From: Streptomyces sp. NBC_00461
Lineage (GTDB): Bacteria > Actinomycetota > Actinomycetes > Streptomycetales > Streptomycetaceae
NCBI RefSeq assembly: GCF_036013935.1
Contig: NZ_CP107902.1
Location: 3,257,001-3,321,000, forward strand
Direction of reading: 5' to 3'
Length of the DNA stretch: 64,000 bases
The stretch's first letter is position 1, and each line of letters opens with the position of its first letter. The notes beneath the pieces were generated by a model, which worked only from the letters and a program-made list of their open reading frames with translations, made no database searches and had not been told where the DNA came from. A program made the position numbers and the translations under genes. This document shows positions 9,132 through 17,942 of the stretch, piece after piece.

Positions 9132-10322
9132 GTGTTCAGCCCCCGCACCACCCCCTGGCCCCTCGTCGCCCTTTTCACGTCCGGGTACCTCGCTCCGTAT
9201 CTGCTGCCGACCACCGTCGGACGGCTGGATTCGGGGCTTCCGCTCTCCGCCACCCAGGCGGGCGCCGTCGGCAGTGCGCTGCTGCTGAGTTCGGCCGCGG
9301 CCGGCTTTCTGCTCGCGTCACGCGTCGACCGCGTCGGCCCCCGCACCCTGGCCCGCATCGGCCTGGTGCTCGCGGTCCTCGGCTACGGCGGCGCCGCGCT
9401 CAGCAGCTCCGTCCCGGCCGTCGTGGTGGGCGCCCTGGCGGGCGGTTTCGGATCCGGTACGGCGACGACGGTGGCCGCCACCGGGATCGCCGCCCAGCGG
9501 GACCCGCACCGGACGACCACGCTCGGCCTGCTCGGGGTCTCCGCGCTCGCGGGCGCCGTGTATCTGACAGTCCCCCACCTGGGCGCGGGCCATGGACAGC
9601 CCCTCGCCGCGATCGCCCTCACCGCGCTCGCCGTATGGCCCCTGACGGGCCGTCTGCCCCTGCGCACGGCAGCCCCGCGGTCCCGGCGCGAGGCACCGCC
9701 GCTCCCCCACCGCCGGGCCGGCCTGACCCTGGCCGCCGCCCTCCTGTGCTGGTCCCTCGTCCAGAACTCCCTCTGGGGCGTGAGCGGCCGGATCGGCCTC
9801 GCGCAGGCGCATCTGTCCGAGGCCACGGTCGGTGCGGTCTTCGCCGTCGCACTCGGCACCGGGCTGCTCGGGGTCGTCGCAGCGGGGGCGCTCGGGCCGC
9901 GGCTCGGGCTGGCGCTGCCGGTCGGGGCGGGCACGGTCCTCATCGCCGGCTGCACCGTACTCAGTGCCTGCGCGCACGACCTGACGACGTTCGCGAGCGG
10001 CGAGATCGCCTGGAACACGCTCTACCCGATCGTGCTGTCGTACGTGATCGGTCTCGCCGCCTCGCTCGACCCGCGCGGGCGCTGGGCGGTGCTGGTCGGC
10101 TCGGCCTCCTCGCTGGGCACGGCGGCGGGGCCGCTGGCCGGCAGCGTGCTGTCCGCCGAGGCCGGATTCCCGGCCATGGGGGCGATTTTGGCCGCGGGCC
10201 TGCTCGTGATCGCGATCCCGATGACGGCGGTCGCCATGGGCGTCGGGAGGCGTCGTCTTCCGGTCGTCGAGATTCCGGTGGAGACACCTGTGCGGCACGC
10301 GTACGACACCACCGCGGCGTAG
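9132..10322 (+). CDS. MFS transporter, 12-helix
   Basis: About 396 residues arranged as 12 hydrophobic helices with a central charged loop (RTAAPRSRREAPPL). It shows MFS features such as SRVDRVGPRTLARIG between helices 2 and 3. The substrate is unknown. The start is uncertain: the frame is open from a TTG at 9048, but the GTG at 9132 places the first helix close to the N-terminus and has a weak GGGA upstream. It is near, but not co-oriented with, the glucarate operon, so a role in aldarate uptake is only a possibility. The 198 bases before it (8934-9131) hold the iclR hairpin and an inverted repeat GAAGTGC/GCACTTC at 8990-9020. Confidence 0.8.
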   Translation: MFSPRTTPWPLVALFTSGYLAPYLLPTTVGRLDSGLPLSATQAGAVGSALLLSSAAAGFLLASRVDRVGPRTLARIGLVLAVLGYGGAALSSSVPAVVVGALAGGFGSGTATTVAATGIAAQRDPHRTTTLGLLGVSALAGAVYLTVPHLGAGHGQPLAAIALTALAVWPLTGRLPLRTAAPRSRREAPPLPHRRAGLTLAAALLCWSLVQNSLWGVSGRIGLAQAHLSEATVGAVFAVALGTGLLGVVAAGALGPRLGLALPVGAGTVLIAGCTVLSACAHDLTTFASGEIAWNTLYPIVLSYVIGLAASLDPRGRWAVLVGSASSLGTAAGPLAGSVLSAEAGFPAMGAILAAGLLVIAIPMTAVAMGVGRRRLPVVEIPVETPVRHAYDTTAA

Positions 10323-10343
10323 GCGCTCCGCTGGGGGTGCGGT

Positions 10344-10468
10344 GATGAACGTGCGGCTCGGTGGGGGCTGTTCGCGCAGTTCCCCGCGTCCCCTGACGGG
10401 GCACGACCCCGATGAACCTGCGGGCCGGTGGGGGCTGAGCGCGCAGTTCCCCGCGTCCCTGACGGGGC
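10344..10468. repeat. Tandem pair of Streptomyces GCGCAGTTCCCCGCG repeats
   Basis: Two copies (10344-10402 and 10411-10468) share GATGAAC-TGCGG, GGTGGGGGCTG, GCGCAGTTCCCCGCGTC and CCTGACGGGGC, with one- to few-base differences. Each contains a potential CCCCG/CGGGG stem. They fill the space between the convergent MFS and deaminase stop codons and may terminate both. I recognise the motif as a high-copy Streptomyces intergenic sequence. Confidence 0.8.
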
Positions 10469-10488
10469 GCCGTCGGCCGGTCCGTGGT

Positions 10489-11478
10489 CTAGAACTCGTA
10501 TGCCTCCACCTCGGAGAGGTAGCGGGCGCGGCGCTGTTCGTCGTCTTCCAGGAAGGAGGCGAGGAAGGAGTTGCGGGCCAGGTCGCGTAGGCGGTCCTGG
10601 GAGAGTTTCAGGGTCGTGTGGACGGCGTCGAAGTTGTCGCCCGCGTAGCCGCCGAAGTAGGCGGGGTCGTCTGAGTTGACCGTGCAGAGCAGGCCGGCGT
10701 CGAGCATCGCGGGGAGCGGGTGGTCGGCGAGTGTGTCGACCGTGCGCAGGCGGACGTTGGAGAGCGGGCACAGGGTCAGCGGGATGCGGTCGCGGACCAG
10801 GCGGGCGACCAGCGCCGGGTCCTCCATGCACCGCAGTCCGTGGTCGACGCGCTCGATGCCCAGGACGTCCAGGGCCTCGGTGATGTACTCCGGCGGGCCC
10901 TCCTCCCCGGCGTGGGCGACGCGGCGCAGACCGAGCGCGGCGGCCGCCTCGTACACCTCGCGGAACTTCACCGGCGGGTGCCCGACCTCGGCCGAGTCGA
11001 GGCCGATACCGGTGATCCGGTCCAGGTACGGCTTCGCGGCCTCCAGGGTGCTGAGGGCCGACTCGGCGGACTCGTCGCGCAGGAAGCAGAGGATGAGCCT
11101 GGTGGAGACGGAGTGGTTCGCCTCGCTGTGCCCCAGCGCCCGCCACAGCCCTTCCACCACCGTGCCCATGCCGACTCCGCGCGCGAGGTGCGCCTGCGGG
11201 TCGAAGAAGATCTCCGCGTGCCGTACGCCCTGCGCGGCGGCGCGGGCGAGGTAGGCGTTCGCGAGGTCCTCGAAGTCCTGCTCGGTGCGCAGGACGGCCA
11301 TGAGCTCGTAGTACAGGTTCAGGAAGGACTGGAGGTCCTCGAAGTCGTACGCCTTGCGGAGTTCGCCCTCGTCGGCGTACGGCAGCTCGACGCCGTTGCG
11401 GGCGGCCAGCTCGAAAGCCAGCTCCGGCTCCAGGGTGCCTTCGATGTGCAGGTGCAGTTCAGCTTTGGGGAGGGGCAT
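10489..11478 (-). CDS. Adenosine/adenine deaminase family protein, most like adenine deaminase
   Basis: A 329-residue zinc amidohydrolase of the ADA family. Ligand motifs are present: ELHLHIEG at the N-terminus, HAGEEGPPEY (His and catalytic Glu) and NSDDPAYFGGY. The wording LPKAELHLHxEGTLEPEL, FFDPQAH, GPPEYI and DPAYFGGY matches, as I recall them, fungal Aah1 and Pseudomonas PA0148, which are adenine rather than adenosine deaminases. I therefore favour adenine to hypoxanthine in purine salvage. The ATG at 11478 has GGGGAGG nearby. It is the last gene of the HIT-rnz-deaminase operon, 20 bases after rnz. Confidence 0.85.
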   Translation of the reverse strand: MPLPKAELHLHIEGTLEPELAFELAARNGVELPYADEGELRKAYDFEDLQSFLNLYYELMAVLRTEQDFEDLANAYLARAAAQGVRHAEIFFDPQAHLARGVGMGTVVEGLWRALGHSEANHSVSTRLILCFLRDESAESALSTLEAAKPYLDRITGIGLDSAEVGHPPVKFREVYEAAAALGLRRVAHAGEEGPPEYITEALDVLGIERVDHGLRCMEDPALVARLVRDRIPLTLCPLSNVRLRTVDTLADHPLPAMLDAGLLCTVNSDDPAYFGGYAGDNFDAVHTTLKLSQDRLRDLARNSFLASFLEDDEQRRARYLSEVEAYEF

Positions 11479-11498
11479 CGCAGCATCGTACGGGGGTT

Positions 11499-12404
11499 TT
11501 ATCGACGTTTCGGAACCGGCACCCGCAGGAGGTCGTGTGCGACGGTCAGTTCTCCCTCGAAGCCGGCCGCCCGCGCCTGCCGCTCGAACTCGTCGGGGTC
11601 GGAGTAGCGCTGGCTGAAGTGCGTGAGCACCAGATGCCGTACGCCCGCCGCGCGTGCGACTTCGGCTGCCTGGCCCGCGGTGAGGTGGCCGTGGTCGGTC
11701 GCGAGGTCGCTGTCCTCGTCGAGGAAGGTCGACTCGATGACGAGCATGTCGCAGCCCTCGGCGAGCGCGTGCACGTTGTCGCACAGGCGGGTGTCCATGA
11801 CGAACGCGAACCGCTGCCCGCGGCGCACCTCGCTGACGTCCTCCAGGGACACGCCGTCGATCGCGCCCTCCCGCTGGATGCGGCCGACGTCCGGGCCCCT
11901 GACGCCGTGCGCGGCGAGCCGGTCGGGCAGCATGCGGCGGCCGTCGGGTTCGATCAGCCGGTAGCCGTAGGACTCGACGGGGTGCGAGAGCCTGCGGGCT
12001 TCGAGGGTGTACGAGGGTGTGACGGCCGCGGGGCCGTCGGTGTCCACCGGGGCCTGGGTGAGCTCGACCGTCTCCCGGTATGCGGTGGCGTGGCGCAGAC
12101 GGTCGAAGAAGTGCTGCCCGGAGCGCGGGTAGTGCGCGGTGATCTCGTGCGGCACCCGGTCCAGGTTGATGCGCTGGATGACGCCGGCGAGGCCCAGCGA
12201 GTGGTCTCCGTGGAAGTGCGTGACGCAGATCCGGTTCAGGTCGTGCGCGGCGACGCCGGCGCGCAGCATCTGGCGCTGGGTGCCCTCGCCGGGGTCGAAG
12301 AGGATGCCCTCGCCGTCCCAGCGCAGCAGGTAGCCGTTGTGGTTGCGGTGCCGGGTCGGGACCTGGCTGGCGGTGCCGAGGACCACCAATTCACGGACGG
12401 ACAC
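11499..12404 (-). CDS. rnz: Ribonuclease Z (tRNA 3' endonuclease)
   Basis: A 301-residue metallo-beta-lactamase-fold endonuclease that removes 3' trailers from tRNA precursors. Motif II THFHGDH is intact, and the downstream ligands ([26 protein letters not shown]) follow the RNase Z pattern. The length fits the short bacterial form. It lies 9 bases after the HIT gene and 20 before the deaminase. The tRNA-Ala genes in this window do not encode CCA, which makes such an enzyme relevant. Confidence 0.93.
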   Translation of the reverse strand: MSVRELVVLGTASQVPTRHRNHNGYLLRWDGEGILFDPGEGTQRQMLRAGVAAHDLNRICVTHFHGDHSLGLAGVIQRINLDRVPHEITAHYPRSGQHFFDRLRHATAYRETVELTQAPVDTDGPAAVTPSYTLEARRLSHPVESYGYRLIEPDGRRMLPDRLAAHGVRGPDVGRIQREGAIDGVSLEDVSEVRRGQRFAFVMDTRLCDNVHALAEGCDMLVIESTFLDEDSDLATDHGHLTAGQAAEVARAAGVRHLVLTHFSQRYSDPDEFERQARAAGFEGELTVAHDLLRVPVPKRR

Positions 12405-12413
12405 GGCGGGTTG

Positions 12414-12767
12414 CTAACCGGGGGGCCACTGGAGGCCGCGCCCGCCGAGGAGGTGGGCGTGGGTGTGGAAGACGGTCTGGCCGGCGCCGGCACCCGTGTT
12501 GAAGACGGTGCGGTAGCTTTCGAGCTTTTCCTCGTCGGCGATGTGCTGCGCTTCGCACAGTATGTCGGCGGCGATGGCCGGTTCGGCGCCGGCCAGGGAC
12601 GCCGCGTTCTCGTAGTGGACCTTCGGGATGATCAGGATGTGGGTGGGGGCCTGCGGGTTGATGTCCCGGAAGGCGACGGTGGTGTCTGTCTCGCGGACGA
12701 TCGTCGCGGGGACGTGGCCCGCGACGATTTTGCAGAACAGGCAGTCGTCCTGCGGCTCCCCAGCCAT
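12414..12767 (-). CDS. HIT-family nucleotide hydrolase
   Basis: A 117-residue histidine-triad protein. The active-site motif appears as HTHAHLLGGR near residues 100-109 and the N-terminal CLFCKI zinc/fold motif is present. Such HINT-type enzymes hydrolyse adenosine phosphoramidates or related nucleotides. It is first in an operon with rnz and the adenine-type deaminase. The promoter should lie in the 78 bases toward the tricorn gene. Confidence 0.93.
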   Translation of the reverse strand: MAGEPQDDCLFCKIVAGHVPATIVRETDTTVAFRDINPQAPTHILIIPKVHYENAASLAGAEPAIAADILCEAQHIADEEKLESYRTVFNTGAGAGQTVFHTHAHLLGGRGLQWPPG

Positions 12768-12845
12768 GTGGCCTCCTGAACAGCGGAATGGTCGAAAGAT
12801 GCGGGCAACTCTATCGTCGCGGACCGATGCGGCCCCGCGCCCCTT

Positions 12846-15800
12846 TCAGTTCGGCGGGGTCAGCAGGGTGGGCAGAGTCGGCGGGGTCTTGGCGGGCCGT
12901 TGCTCCAGGGCCTCCAGCGCGAGCCTGATCGCCTCGTCCAGTTGGGTGTCGCGGCCCGCCGCGTAGTCCTGTGGGCGCTGGACGACCTCCACGTCCGGGT
13001 CCACGCCGTGGTTCTCCACGCCCCACTCGTAACCCTGCAGCCAGAACGCGTACTTGGGCTGGGTCACGACCGTGCCGTCGACCAGGCGGTAGCGGCTGTC
13101 GATACCGATGACGCCGCCCCAGGTGCGGGTGCCGACGACCGGGCCGATTCCGAGGGCCTTGATGGCCGCGTTCACGATGTCGCCGTCGGAGCCGGAGAAC
13201 TCGTTGGCGACGGCGACGACGGGGCCGCGGGGCGCGTCCTCCGGGTAGCTGTAGGGCCGTTCGCCGCGCGGCACGTCCCAGCCGACGATCTTCCGGGCCA
13301 GCTTCTCGACGACCAGCTGGGAGGTGTGGCCGCCGCGGTTCTCCCTGACGTCGACCACCAGGCCCTCGCGGGCGACCTCGACGCGCAGGTCCCGGTGGAT
13401 CTGCGCCCAGCCGGGGGCCTGCATGTCGGGGACGTGGAGGTAGCCGAGCCGGCCGCCGGACCGCTCGTGGACGTAGGCGCGGCGGTCGGCGACCCAGGCG
13501 TGGTAGCGAAGCGGCTCCTCGTCGGCGACGGGGACGACGACCGGGTGCCGCGGGTCGCCGCCGCCGGAGGGCAGGACGGTCAGTTCGACCGGCTTGCCCG
13601 CTGTACCGACCAGGAGGGGGCCGGGGCCGGTCACCGGGTCGACCGGGTGTCCGGCGACCGCGACGATCGCGTCCCCGGCGCGCACCGCGACACCGGGCGC
13701 GGCCAGCGGAGAGCGGGCGTCGGGGTCGGACGTCTCGGCGGGCAGCACCCGGTCGATGCGCCAACTGCCGTCCTCGTGACGGGAGATGTCGGCGCCGAGG
13801 AGGCCCTGCCGCTCGCCGCTGCCGTGGCCGCCGCGCGGGCGGACGTAGGCGTGCGAGGTGCCGAGTTCGCCCTGCACCTCCCACAGAAGGTCCACGAGGT
13901 CGTCGTGGGTGGCGACGCGGTCGAGGACGGGTCGGTAGCGGTCGAGGACGCCGTCCCAGTCGACGCCTCCGAGGTCCGGGCGCCAGAAGTTGTCCCGCAT
14001 GAGGCGGCCGGTCTCGTCGTACATCTGCCGCCACTCGGCGGCCGGGTCGACGCTCTGGCGGACCCGGCCGAGGTCGACGGTGATGTTGGAGTCGCTCTCG
14101 TCGTCGTTCGAGGCGCGCCGGTCGCTCGGGACGACCTTGAGCTTGCCGTCGGTCCACAGCAGGACGCGCTTGCCGTCGCCGCTGACGGCGAGGTGGTCGG
14201 CGTCGGAGGCCAGGTGCTCGATGCGCTGCTGGGCCAGGTCGTACCGCTCCAGCGCGCTCTTGGGGTCGGGGTCGTCCGGGGTGGCCCGGGAGGCGCCGAG
14301 GACTCCGCGCACCGGGTGGCGCAGCCACAGCACACCGTCCTTGGCGGCGCGCAGCGTGGAGTAGCGGGCGGCCTCGACCGGGAAGGGCACGATCCGGTCG
14401 GCGAGCCCTTCGAGATCGATACGGGTGTTGGGGGTGCCCTCGCTGTCCGGGGTCTCGTCCTTGTCGGGCGCCTCGAAGGGGCGGCCGTGGCGCTGCGGGC
14501 CGAACGGGGACGGGGTGGTCGCGGACAGGGTGATCAGGTGCGGGCGGGAGCCGCCGACGAAGGCCAGGTCGAAGACGTGCTCGTCGTAGACCGGGTCGAA
14601 GGAGCGTGCGGAGAGGAAGGCCAGGTGCTTGCCGTCGAGGGTGAAGGTCGGCGAGTAGTCGCGGAAGCGCAGCGGGGTCGCCTCGGTGACCGACAGGTCG
14701 GTGGTGTTGGCGAGGCGGAGCTGGCGCAGTGGCCGCGGACCGGGGTGGGACCAGGCGAGCCAGCCGGAGTCGGGTGAGAAGACCAGGCCCGAGACGTTCC
14801 CGTCGGCGGCGCGGTCGACCTCGCGGACCTCGCCGCTGTCCCGCTCGACGAGCAGCACCCGCCCGTCGTGCGCGGCGACGGCGACACGGCTGCCGTCGGG
14901 CGCGACGGCGAGGTCGAGGACCCGGCCGAGCTGTCCGGCGGCCAGCCGACGCGGGGTGGCGCCGGGGGCCGTCCCGGTCGCGGGGGCGAACTCCAGGGCG
15001 TCGTCGCCCTCCGCGTCGGTCACCCAGACGACGAGCTCCTCGCCGTCGGCGCGGAAGGTGCGCGGCAGCCGGGCCCGGACGCCGGGTTCGACGGCGAGGG
15101 CGCGGGCGGGGCCGGCGCGGTGGGTGACCCAGTGGACGCAGCCGCGCACGGCGACCGCGCTGCCGCGGGCGGTGTGGTCGGGGTGGGCGGAGCCGAACCA
15201 GTGGGAGGCGTTCACGGGGAACGGCTGCAGGTCGACCCGCGGTCCGCCGAGTCGGACGTCGAGCCGGCGCGGCTCGGCGCCGTCCAGGTCGTCGAGGATC
15301 CACAGCTCGCCGACGCTGGTGTACACGAGCCGGCTGCCGTCGCCGGCGAGATGACGGGCGTAGAAACCGGAGACCGGAGTGTGACGGCGCAGGTCGGACC
15401 CGTCGGAGAGGGAGGAGTAGACGGCGCCGACACCCTCGTGGTCGGAGAGGAAGGCGATACGGTCCCCGACCCAGACGGGGCTCTCCAGGTTCCCGTCCAG
15501 GTCCTCGTGCAGCCGTACGAACTCTCCGGCTCCCTCTTCACCGTCAGGAGTCCGGTCGATCCACAACTTGCCCGCCGTGCCGCCCCGGTACCGCTTCCAC
15601 CAGGCGGCCTCGCGCCCCATCGGCGCGGACAGCAGGACGGTGGACGGGCCGAACGCCACGTCGCCGACGGGGCCGTACGGCAGGGTGGTGGCGGGGCCGC
15701 CGTCCAGCGGGATCGCGCGGGCCCAGCTGCGGCGCAGGCTCGCCTGGCCGTACGTGCTGATCGCGAGGACCTGTCCGTCCGGGGTCCAGCCGCGGACCTG

Positions 15801-16097
15801 GGTGCGCACGCTCCCCCAGTACGTCAGGCGGGTGGCACGGCCGCCCTCGACCGGGGCCGCGTGCACCTCGGGGGCGCCGTCGCGGGTGGAGGTCCAGGCG
15901 ACGGTGGTGCCGTCGGGCGAGATGCGCGGGTGGCTGACCGGTACGTTGTCGGCGCCGGCCCGCCAGGCGCGGCCGCCGTCCAGCGGCGCGAGCCATACGT
16001 CGTCCTCGGCGACGAAGGTCACCAACTCGCCGTGCACATGCGGAAATCGGAGATACGCAGCGGATACCGGGGATGCCTTCGATACGGGCTGAGTCAC
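12846..16097 (-). CDS. Tricorn-type protease (S41 family), 1083 residues
   Basis: A giant cytosolic serine protease of the tricorn family, which trims peptides released by the proteasome or other proteases. The N-terminal two thirds (about residues 20-690) contain beta-propeller repeats rich in DGS/DG-W patterns. A PDZ-like region (about 760-850) and the S41 core follow, with the nucleophile context EFSGSDGD (Ser about 970, Asp about 971). The length equals archaeal tricorn. No signal peptide is visible. The GTG start at 16097 lacks a clear Shine-Dalgarno. It is monocistronic: 45 bases from the secreted protein gene and 78 from HIT. Confidence 0.92.
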   Translation of the reverse strand: MTQPVSKASPVSAAYLRFPHVHGELVTFVAEDDVWLAPLDGGRAWRAGADNVPVSHPRISPDGTTVAWTSTRDGAPEVHAAPVEGGRATRLTYWGSVRTQVRGWTPDGQVLAISTYGQASLRRSWARAIPLDGGPATTLPYGPVGDVAFGPSTVLLSAPMGREAAWWKRYRGGTAGKLWIDRTPDGEEGAGEFVRLHEDLDGNLESPVWVGDRIAFLSDHEGVGAVYSSLSDGSDLRRHTPVSGFYARHLAGDGSRLVYTSVGELWILDDLDGAEPRRLDVRLGGPRVDLQPFPVNASHWFGSAHPDHTARGSAVAVRGCVHWVTHRAGPARALAVEPGVRARLPRTFRADGEELVVWVTDAEGDDALEFAPATGTAPGATPRRLAAGQLGRVLDLAVAPDGSRVAVAAHDGRVLLVERDSGEVREVDRAADGNVSGLVFSPDSGWLAWSHPGPRPLRQLRLANTTDLSVTEATPLRFRDYSPTFTLDGKHLAFLSARSFDPVYDEHVFDLAFVGGSRPHLITLSATTPSPFGPQRHGRPFEAPDKDETPDSEGTPNTRIDLEGLADRIVPFPVEAARYSTLRAAKDGVLWLRHPVRGVLGASRATPDDPDPKSALERYDLAQQRIEHLASDADHLAVSGDGKRVLLWTDGKLKVVPSDRRASNDDESDSNITVDLGRVRQSVDPAAEWRQMYDETGRLMRDNFWRPDLGGVDWDGVLDRYRPVLDRVATHDDLVDLLWEVQGELGTSHAYVRPRGGHGSGERQGLLGADISRHEDGSWRIDRVLPAETSDPDARSPLAAPGVAVRAGDAIVAVAGHPVDPVTGPGPLLVGTAGKPVELTVLPSGGGDPRHPVVVPVADEEPLRYHAWVADRRAYVHERSGGRLGYLHVPDMQAPGWAQIHRDLRVEVAREGLVVDVRENRGGHTSQLVVEKLARKIVGWDVPRGERPYSYPEDAPRGPVVAVANEFSGSDGDIVNAAIKALGIGPVVGTRTWGGVIGIDSRYRLVDGTVVTQPKYAFWLQGYEWGVENHGVDPDVEVVQRPQDYAAGRDTQLDEAIRLALEALEQRPAKTPPTLPTLLTPPN

Positions 16098-16142
16098 CTG
16101 ATCACTTTAGGCAGGCGCGGCATCCGCCGACAGAGGTTCGGA

Positions 16143-16700
16143 TCACTTGCCCTCCACGGGCCAGCACTGCGGATCGCCCTTGCACCAGATGGTCTTGGTG
16201 ACCGTCACGGTGACGGTGGCCCCGGGCTGCTGTCCGCGCGAGGGGTTGTTGAAGATGGGCGACGGGGTCGCGTTGCAGTTGCCGAGGCCACTCACCTGGA
16301 ACCACTGCTTGCCGCCCACCTTGGCCGTGAGGTCGCCGCGCACGCAGGCGCCGTTGACGGCGCGGGTGACCTTGCCGGTGACGGTGATCTCCCGTCCGTC
16401 CTTGGTCTGCCCCTGGCAGTCGACGTCGGCGACGGTGGTCTCGCTCGCCGAGGGCGCCGCCTTGCCCGTGGAGGCCTTGTTGTTCCCGTAGTTGGCCGTG
16501 CAGCTGAGCCACTGCACATCGACCTTCTGCCGCTCCAGTTCCTTGGTCGCGGTCTGATCGGTCGTGTATGCGACGGCCGCGGAGTTCAGCCCGCCCGGGT
16601 CGCACGCCACGGCTCCGCCGACGGCCGTCATCACCAGCACTGTCGCGGCCGCCACCCGCCGTCCTCGCGGCCGCCGCCAGATCCGCCTCAATGCCCCCAT
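16143..16700 (-). CDS. Secreted or lipid-anchored hypothetical protein
   Basis: A 185-residue protein with a strongly basic N-terminus (RRIWRRPRGRR), a hydrophobic stretch (about 16-31) and a possible lipobox ending AVAC at Cys 33; the -3 residue is not the usual Leu. The mature part has six further cysteines, some in pairs suggesting disulfides (WLSCTANYG, ADVDCQG, GACVRG, WCKGDPQCW), and a Thr/Val-rich C-terminal strand. I recognise no enzyme motif; an extracytoplasmic binding or structural role is plausible. It is transcribed in the same direction as the tricorn gene downstream. Confidence 0.75.
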   Translation of the reverse strand: MGALRRIWRRPRGRRVAAATVLVMTAVGGAVACDPGGLNSAAVAYTTDQTATKELERQKVDVQWLSCTANYGNNKASTGKAAPSASETTVADVDCQGQTKDGREITVTGKVTRAVNGACVRGDLTAKVGGKQWFQVSGLGNCNATPSPIFNNPSRGQQPGATVTVTVTKTIWCKGDPQCWPVEGK

Positions 16701-16777
16701 GGACGGCAGCCTGCCACCGCGCCCGCTTCCGCGGTAGAGCGCATACGGTCACGAAAGCGCCCGCACGCGCGCTGCGG

Positions 16778-17170
16778 TCAACCCCGCAGCAGCAGCCACT
16801 CCTGCAGCTCCACCACATTGCCCTCGGGGTCCTTGAGGTGGGCCACGCGCATGCGGTCCGTCATGGGGGCGGGGCCGTGCACGAGGTCGGCGCCCCGGGT
16901 CGCGATCTGCTCGCAGTAGGAGTCGAGGTCGTCGACGCGCAGAACCACCAGGGAGCGGTGGCCCGTTGCCGTGTCGCCCAGTTCGTCCAGCACCTCGGCC
17001 ATCATCGACCGGTCCTGGAGGGCGATGCCTGCCGAGCCGGTGGCCGGGCTGAACTTCTCGTACGGCCCCTCGGCCGAGCCCGACTGCGGCTTGAGGCCGA
17101 GGACCTCGGCGTAGAAGCGGTAGCAGGCGGTGAAGTCACTGACGAGGAGCCGGACTTGGGCGAGTTCCAC
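16778..17170 (-). CDS. VOC/glyoxalase family protein
   Basis: A 130-residue single-unit pair of beta-alpha-beta3 modules typical of the vicinal oxygen chelate fold: LVSDFTACYRFYAEVLGL at the start and DPEGNVVELQE at the end, the usual position of the last metal-ligand Glu. The substrate is unknown. GTG at 17170 is preceded by GGGGGAA; the frame continues upstream to 17542 without supporting similarity. It is 19 bases after rsmE, probably the last gene of the nitronate monooxygenase-rsmE-VOC operon. Confidence 0.85.
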   Translation of the reverse strand: MELAQVRLLVSDFTACYRFYAEVLGLKPQSGSAEGPYEKFSPATGSAGIALQDRSMMAEVLDELGDTATGHRSLVVLRVDDLDSYCEQIATRGADLVHGPAPMTDRMRVAHLKDPEGNVVELQEWLLLRG

Positions 17171-17189
17171 GATGTTCCCCCGATGTCGG

Positions 17190-17942
17190 TCAGGACCAGC
17201 GGCCGGTGCGGCCGAGGAGCAGGGCCGTCGCCGCGGTGCCCGCGGTCGATGTACGCAGCACGCTACGCCCCAGCCGGAACGCCCTCGCGCCGGCCTCCTC
17301 GAAGAGCGCCAACTCCTGCTCGGAGACACCTCCTTCGGGGCCCACGACCAGCACGATCTCGCCCGCGGAGGGGAGCTCGGCGGTCGCCAGCGGCTCGCTG
17401 CGGTAGTCGCGGTCCTCGTGCAGGACCGCGGCGAAGTCGGCTTTGGCGAGAAGTGCGGCAACCTGCTTGGTCGTTGCCGCGTCCGCGACCTCCGGGAAGC
17501 GCAGCCGGCGCGACTGCTTGCCTGCCTCGCGGGCCGTGGCACGCCACTTGGCGAGTGCCTTCAAGCCCCTCTCGCCCCTCCACTGGGTGATGCAGCGGGC
17601 GGCCGACCAGGGGACGATGACGTCGACGCCGGTCTCGGTCATCGTCTCGACGGCCAGCTCACCTCGGTCGCCCTTGGGGAGGGCCTGGACGACGGTGATG
17701 CGGGGCGCGGGGTCGGGCTCGTACGGGAACTCGGTGGGCTCGACGAACAGCCGGTCCTTGCCCTCGGTCCGCACGACCGTGCCGGCGGCGCCACGGCCCA
17801 GCCCGTCCGTGAGGACCACGTCCTCTCCGGGCTGCAGCCGCCGTACGGACACCGCGTGCCGCCCCTCGGGGCCGTCCAGTTCGACGATCGCCCCGGCGCC
17901 CACGCCCTCCAGGGAGTCGACGACGAACACCGGCGCGGTCAT
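17190..17942 (-). CDS. rsmE: 16S rRNA (uracil1498-N3)-methyltransferase
   Basis: A 250-residue SPOUT-class methyltransferase modifying U1498 in the decoding region of 16S rRNA. An N-terminal PUA-like domain (about residues 1-75) leads to the SPOUT domain with VVGPEGGVSEQE and LGRSVLRTSTAGTAA, the SAM-binding knot motifs. The ATG at 17942 overlaps the nitronate monooxygenase stop by 4 bases. The dnaJ-rsmE neighbourhood is conserved beyond actinobacteria (dnaJ-prmA-rsmE in Bacillus). Confidence 0.93.
   Translation of the reverse strand: MTAPVFVVDSLEGVGAGAIVELDGPEGRHAVSVRRLQPGEDVVLTDGLGRGAAGTVVRTEGKDRLFVEPTEFPYEPDPAPRITVVQALPKGDRGELAVETMTETGVDVIVPWSAARCITQWRGERGLKALAKWRATAREAGKQSRRLRFPEVADAATTKQVAALLAKADFAAVLHEDRDYRSEPLATAELPSAGEIVLVVGPEGGVSEQELALFEEAGARAFRLGRSVLRTSTAGTAATALLLGRTGRWS

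Noticed and set aside
12811-15303. An 830-codon Arg/Pro-rich frame overlapping the tricorn gene
   Set aside because: Same strand, different frame, and composition typical of GC-rich shadows. The tricorn frame has clear domains.
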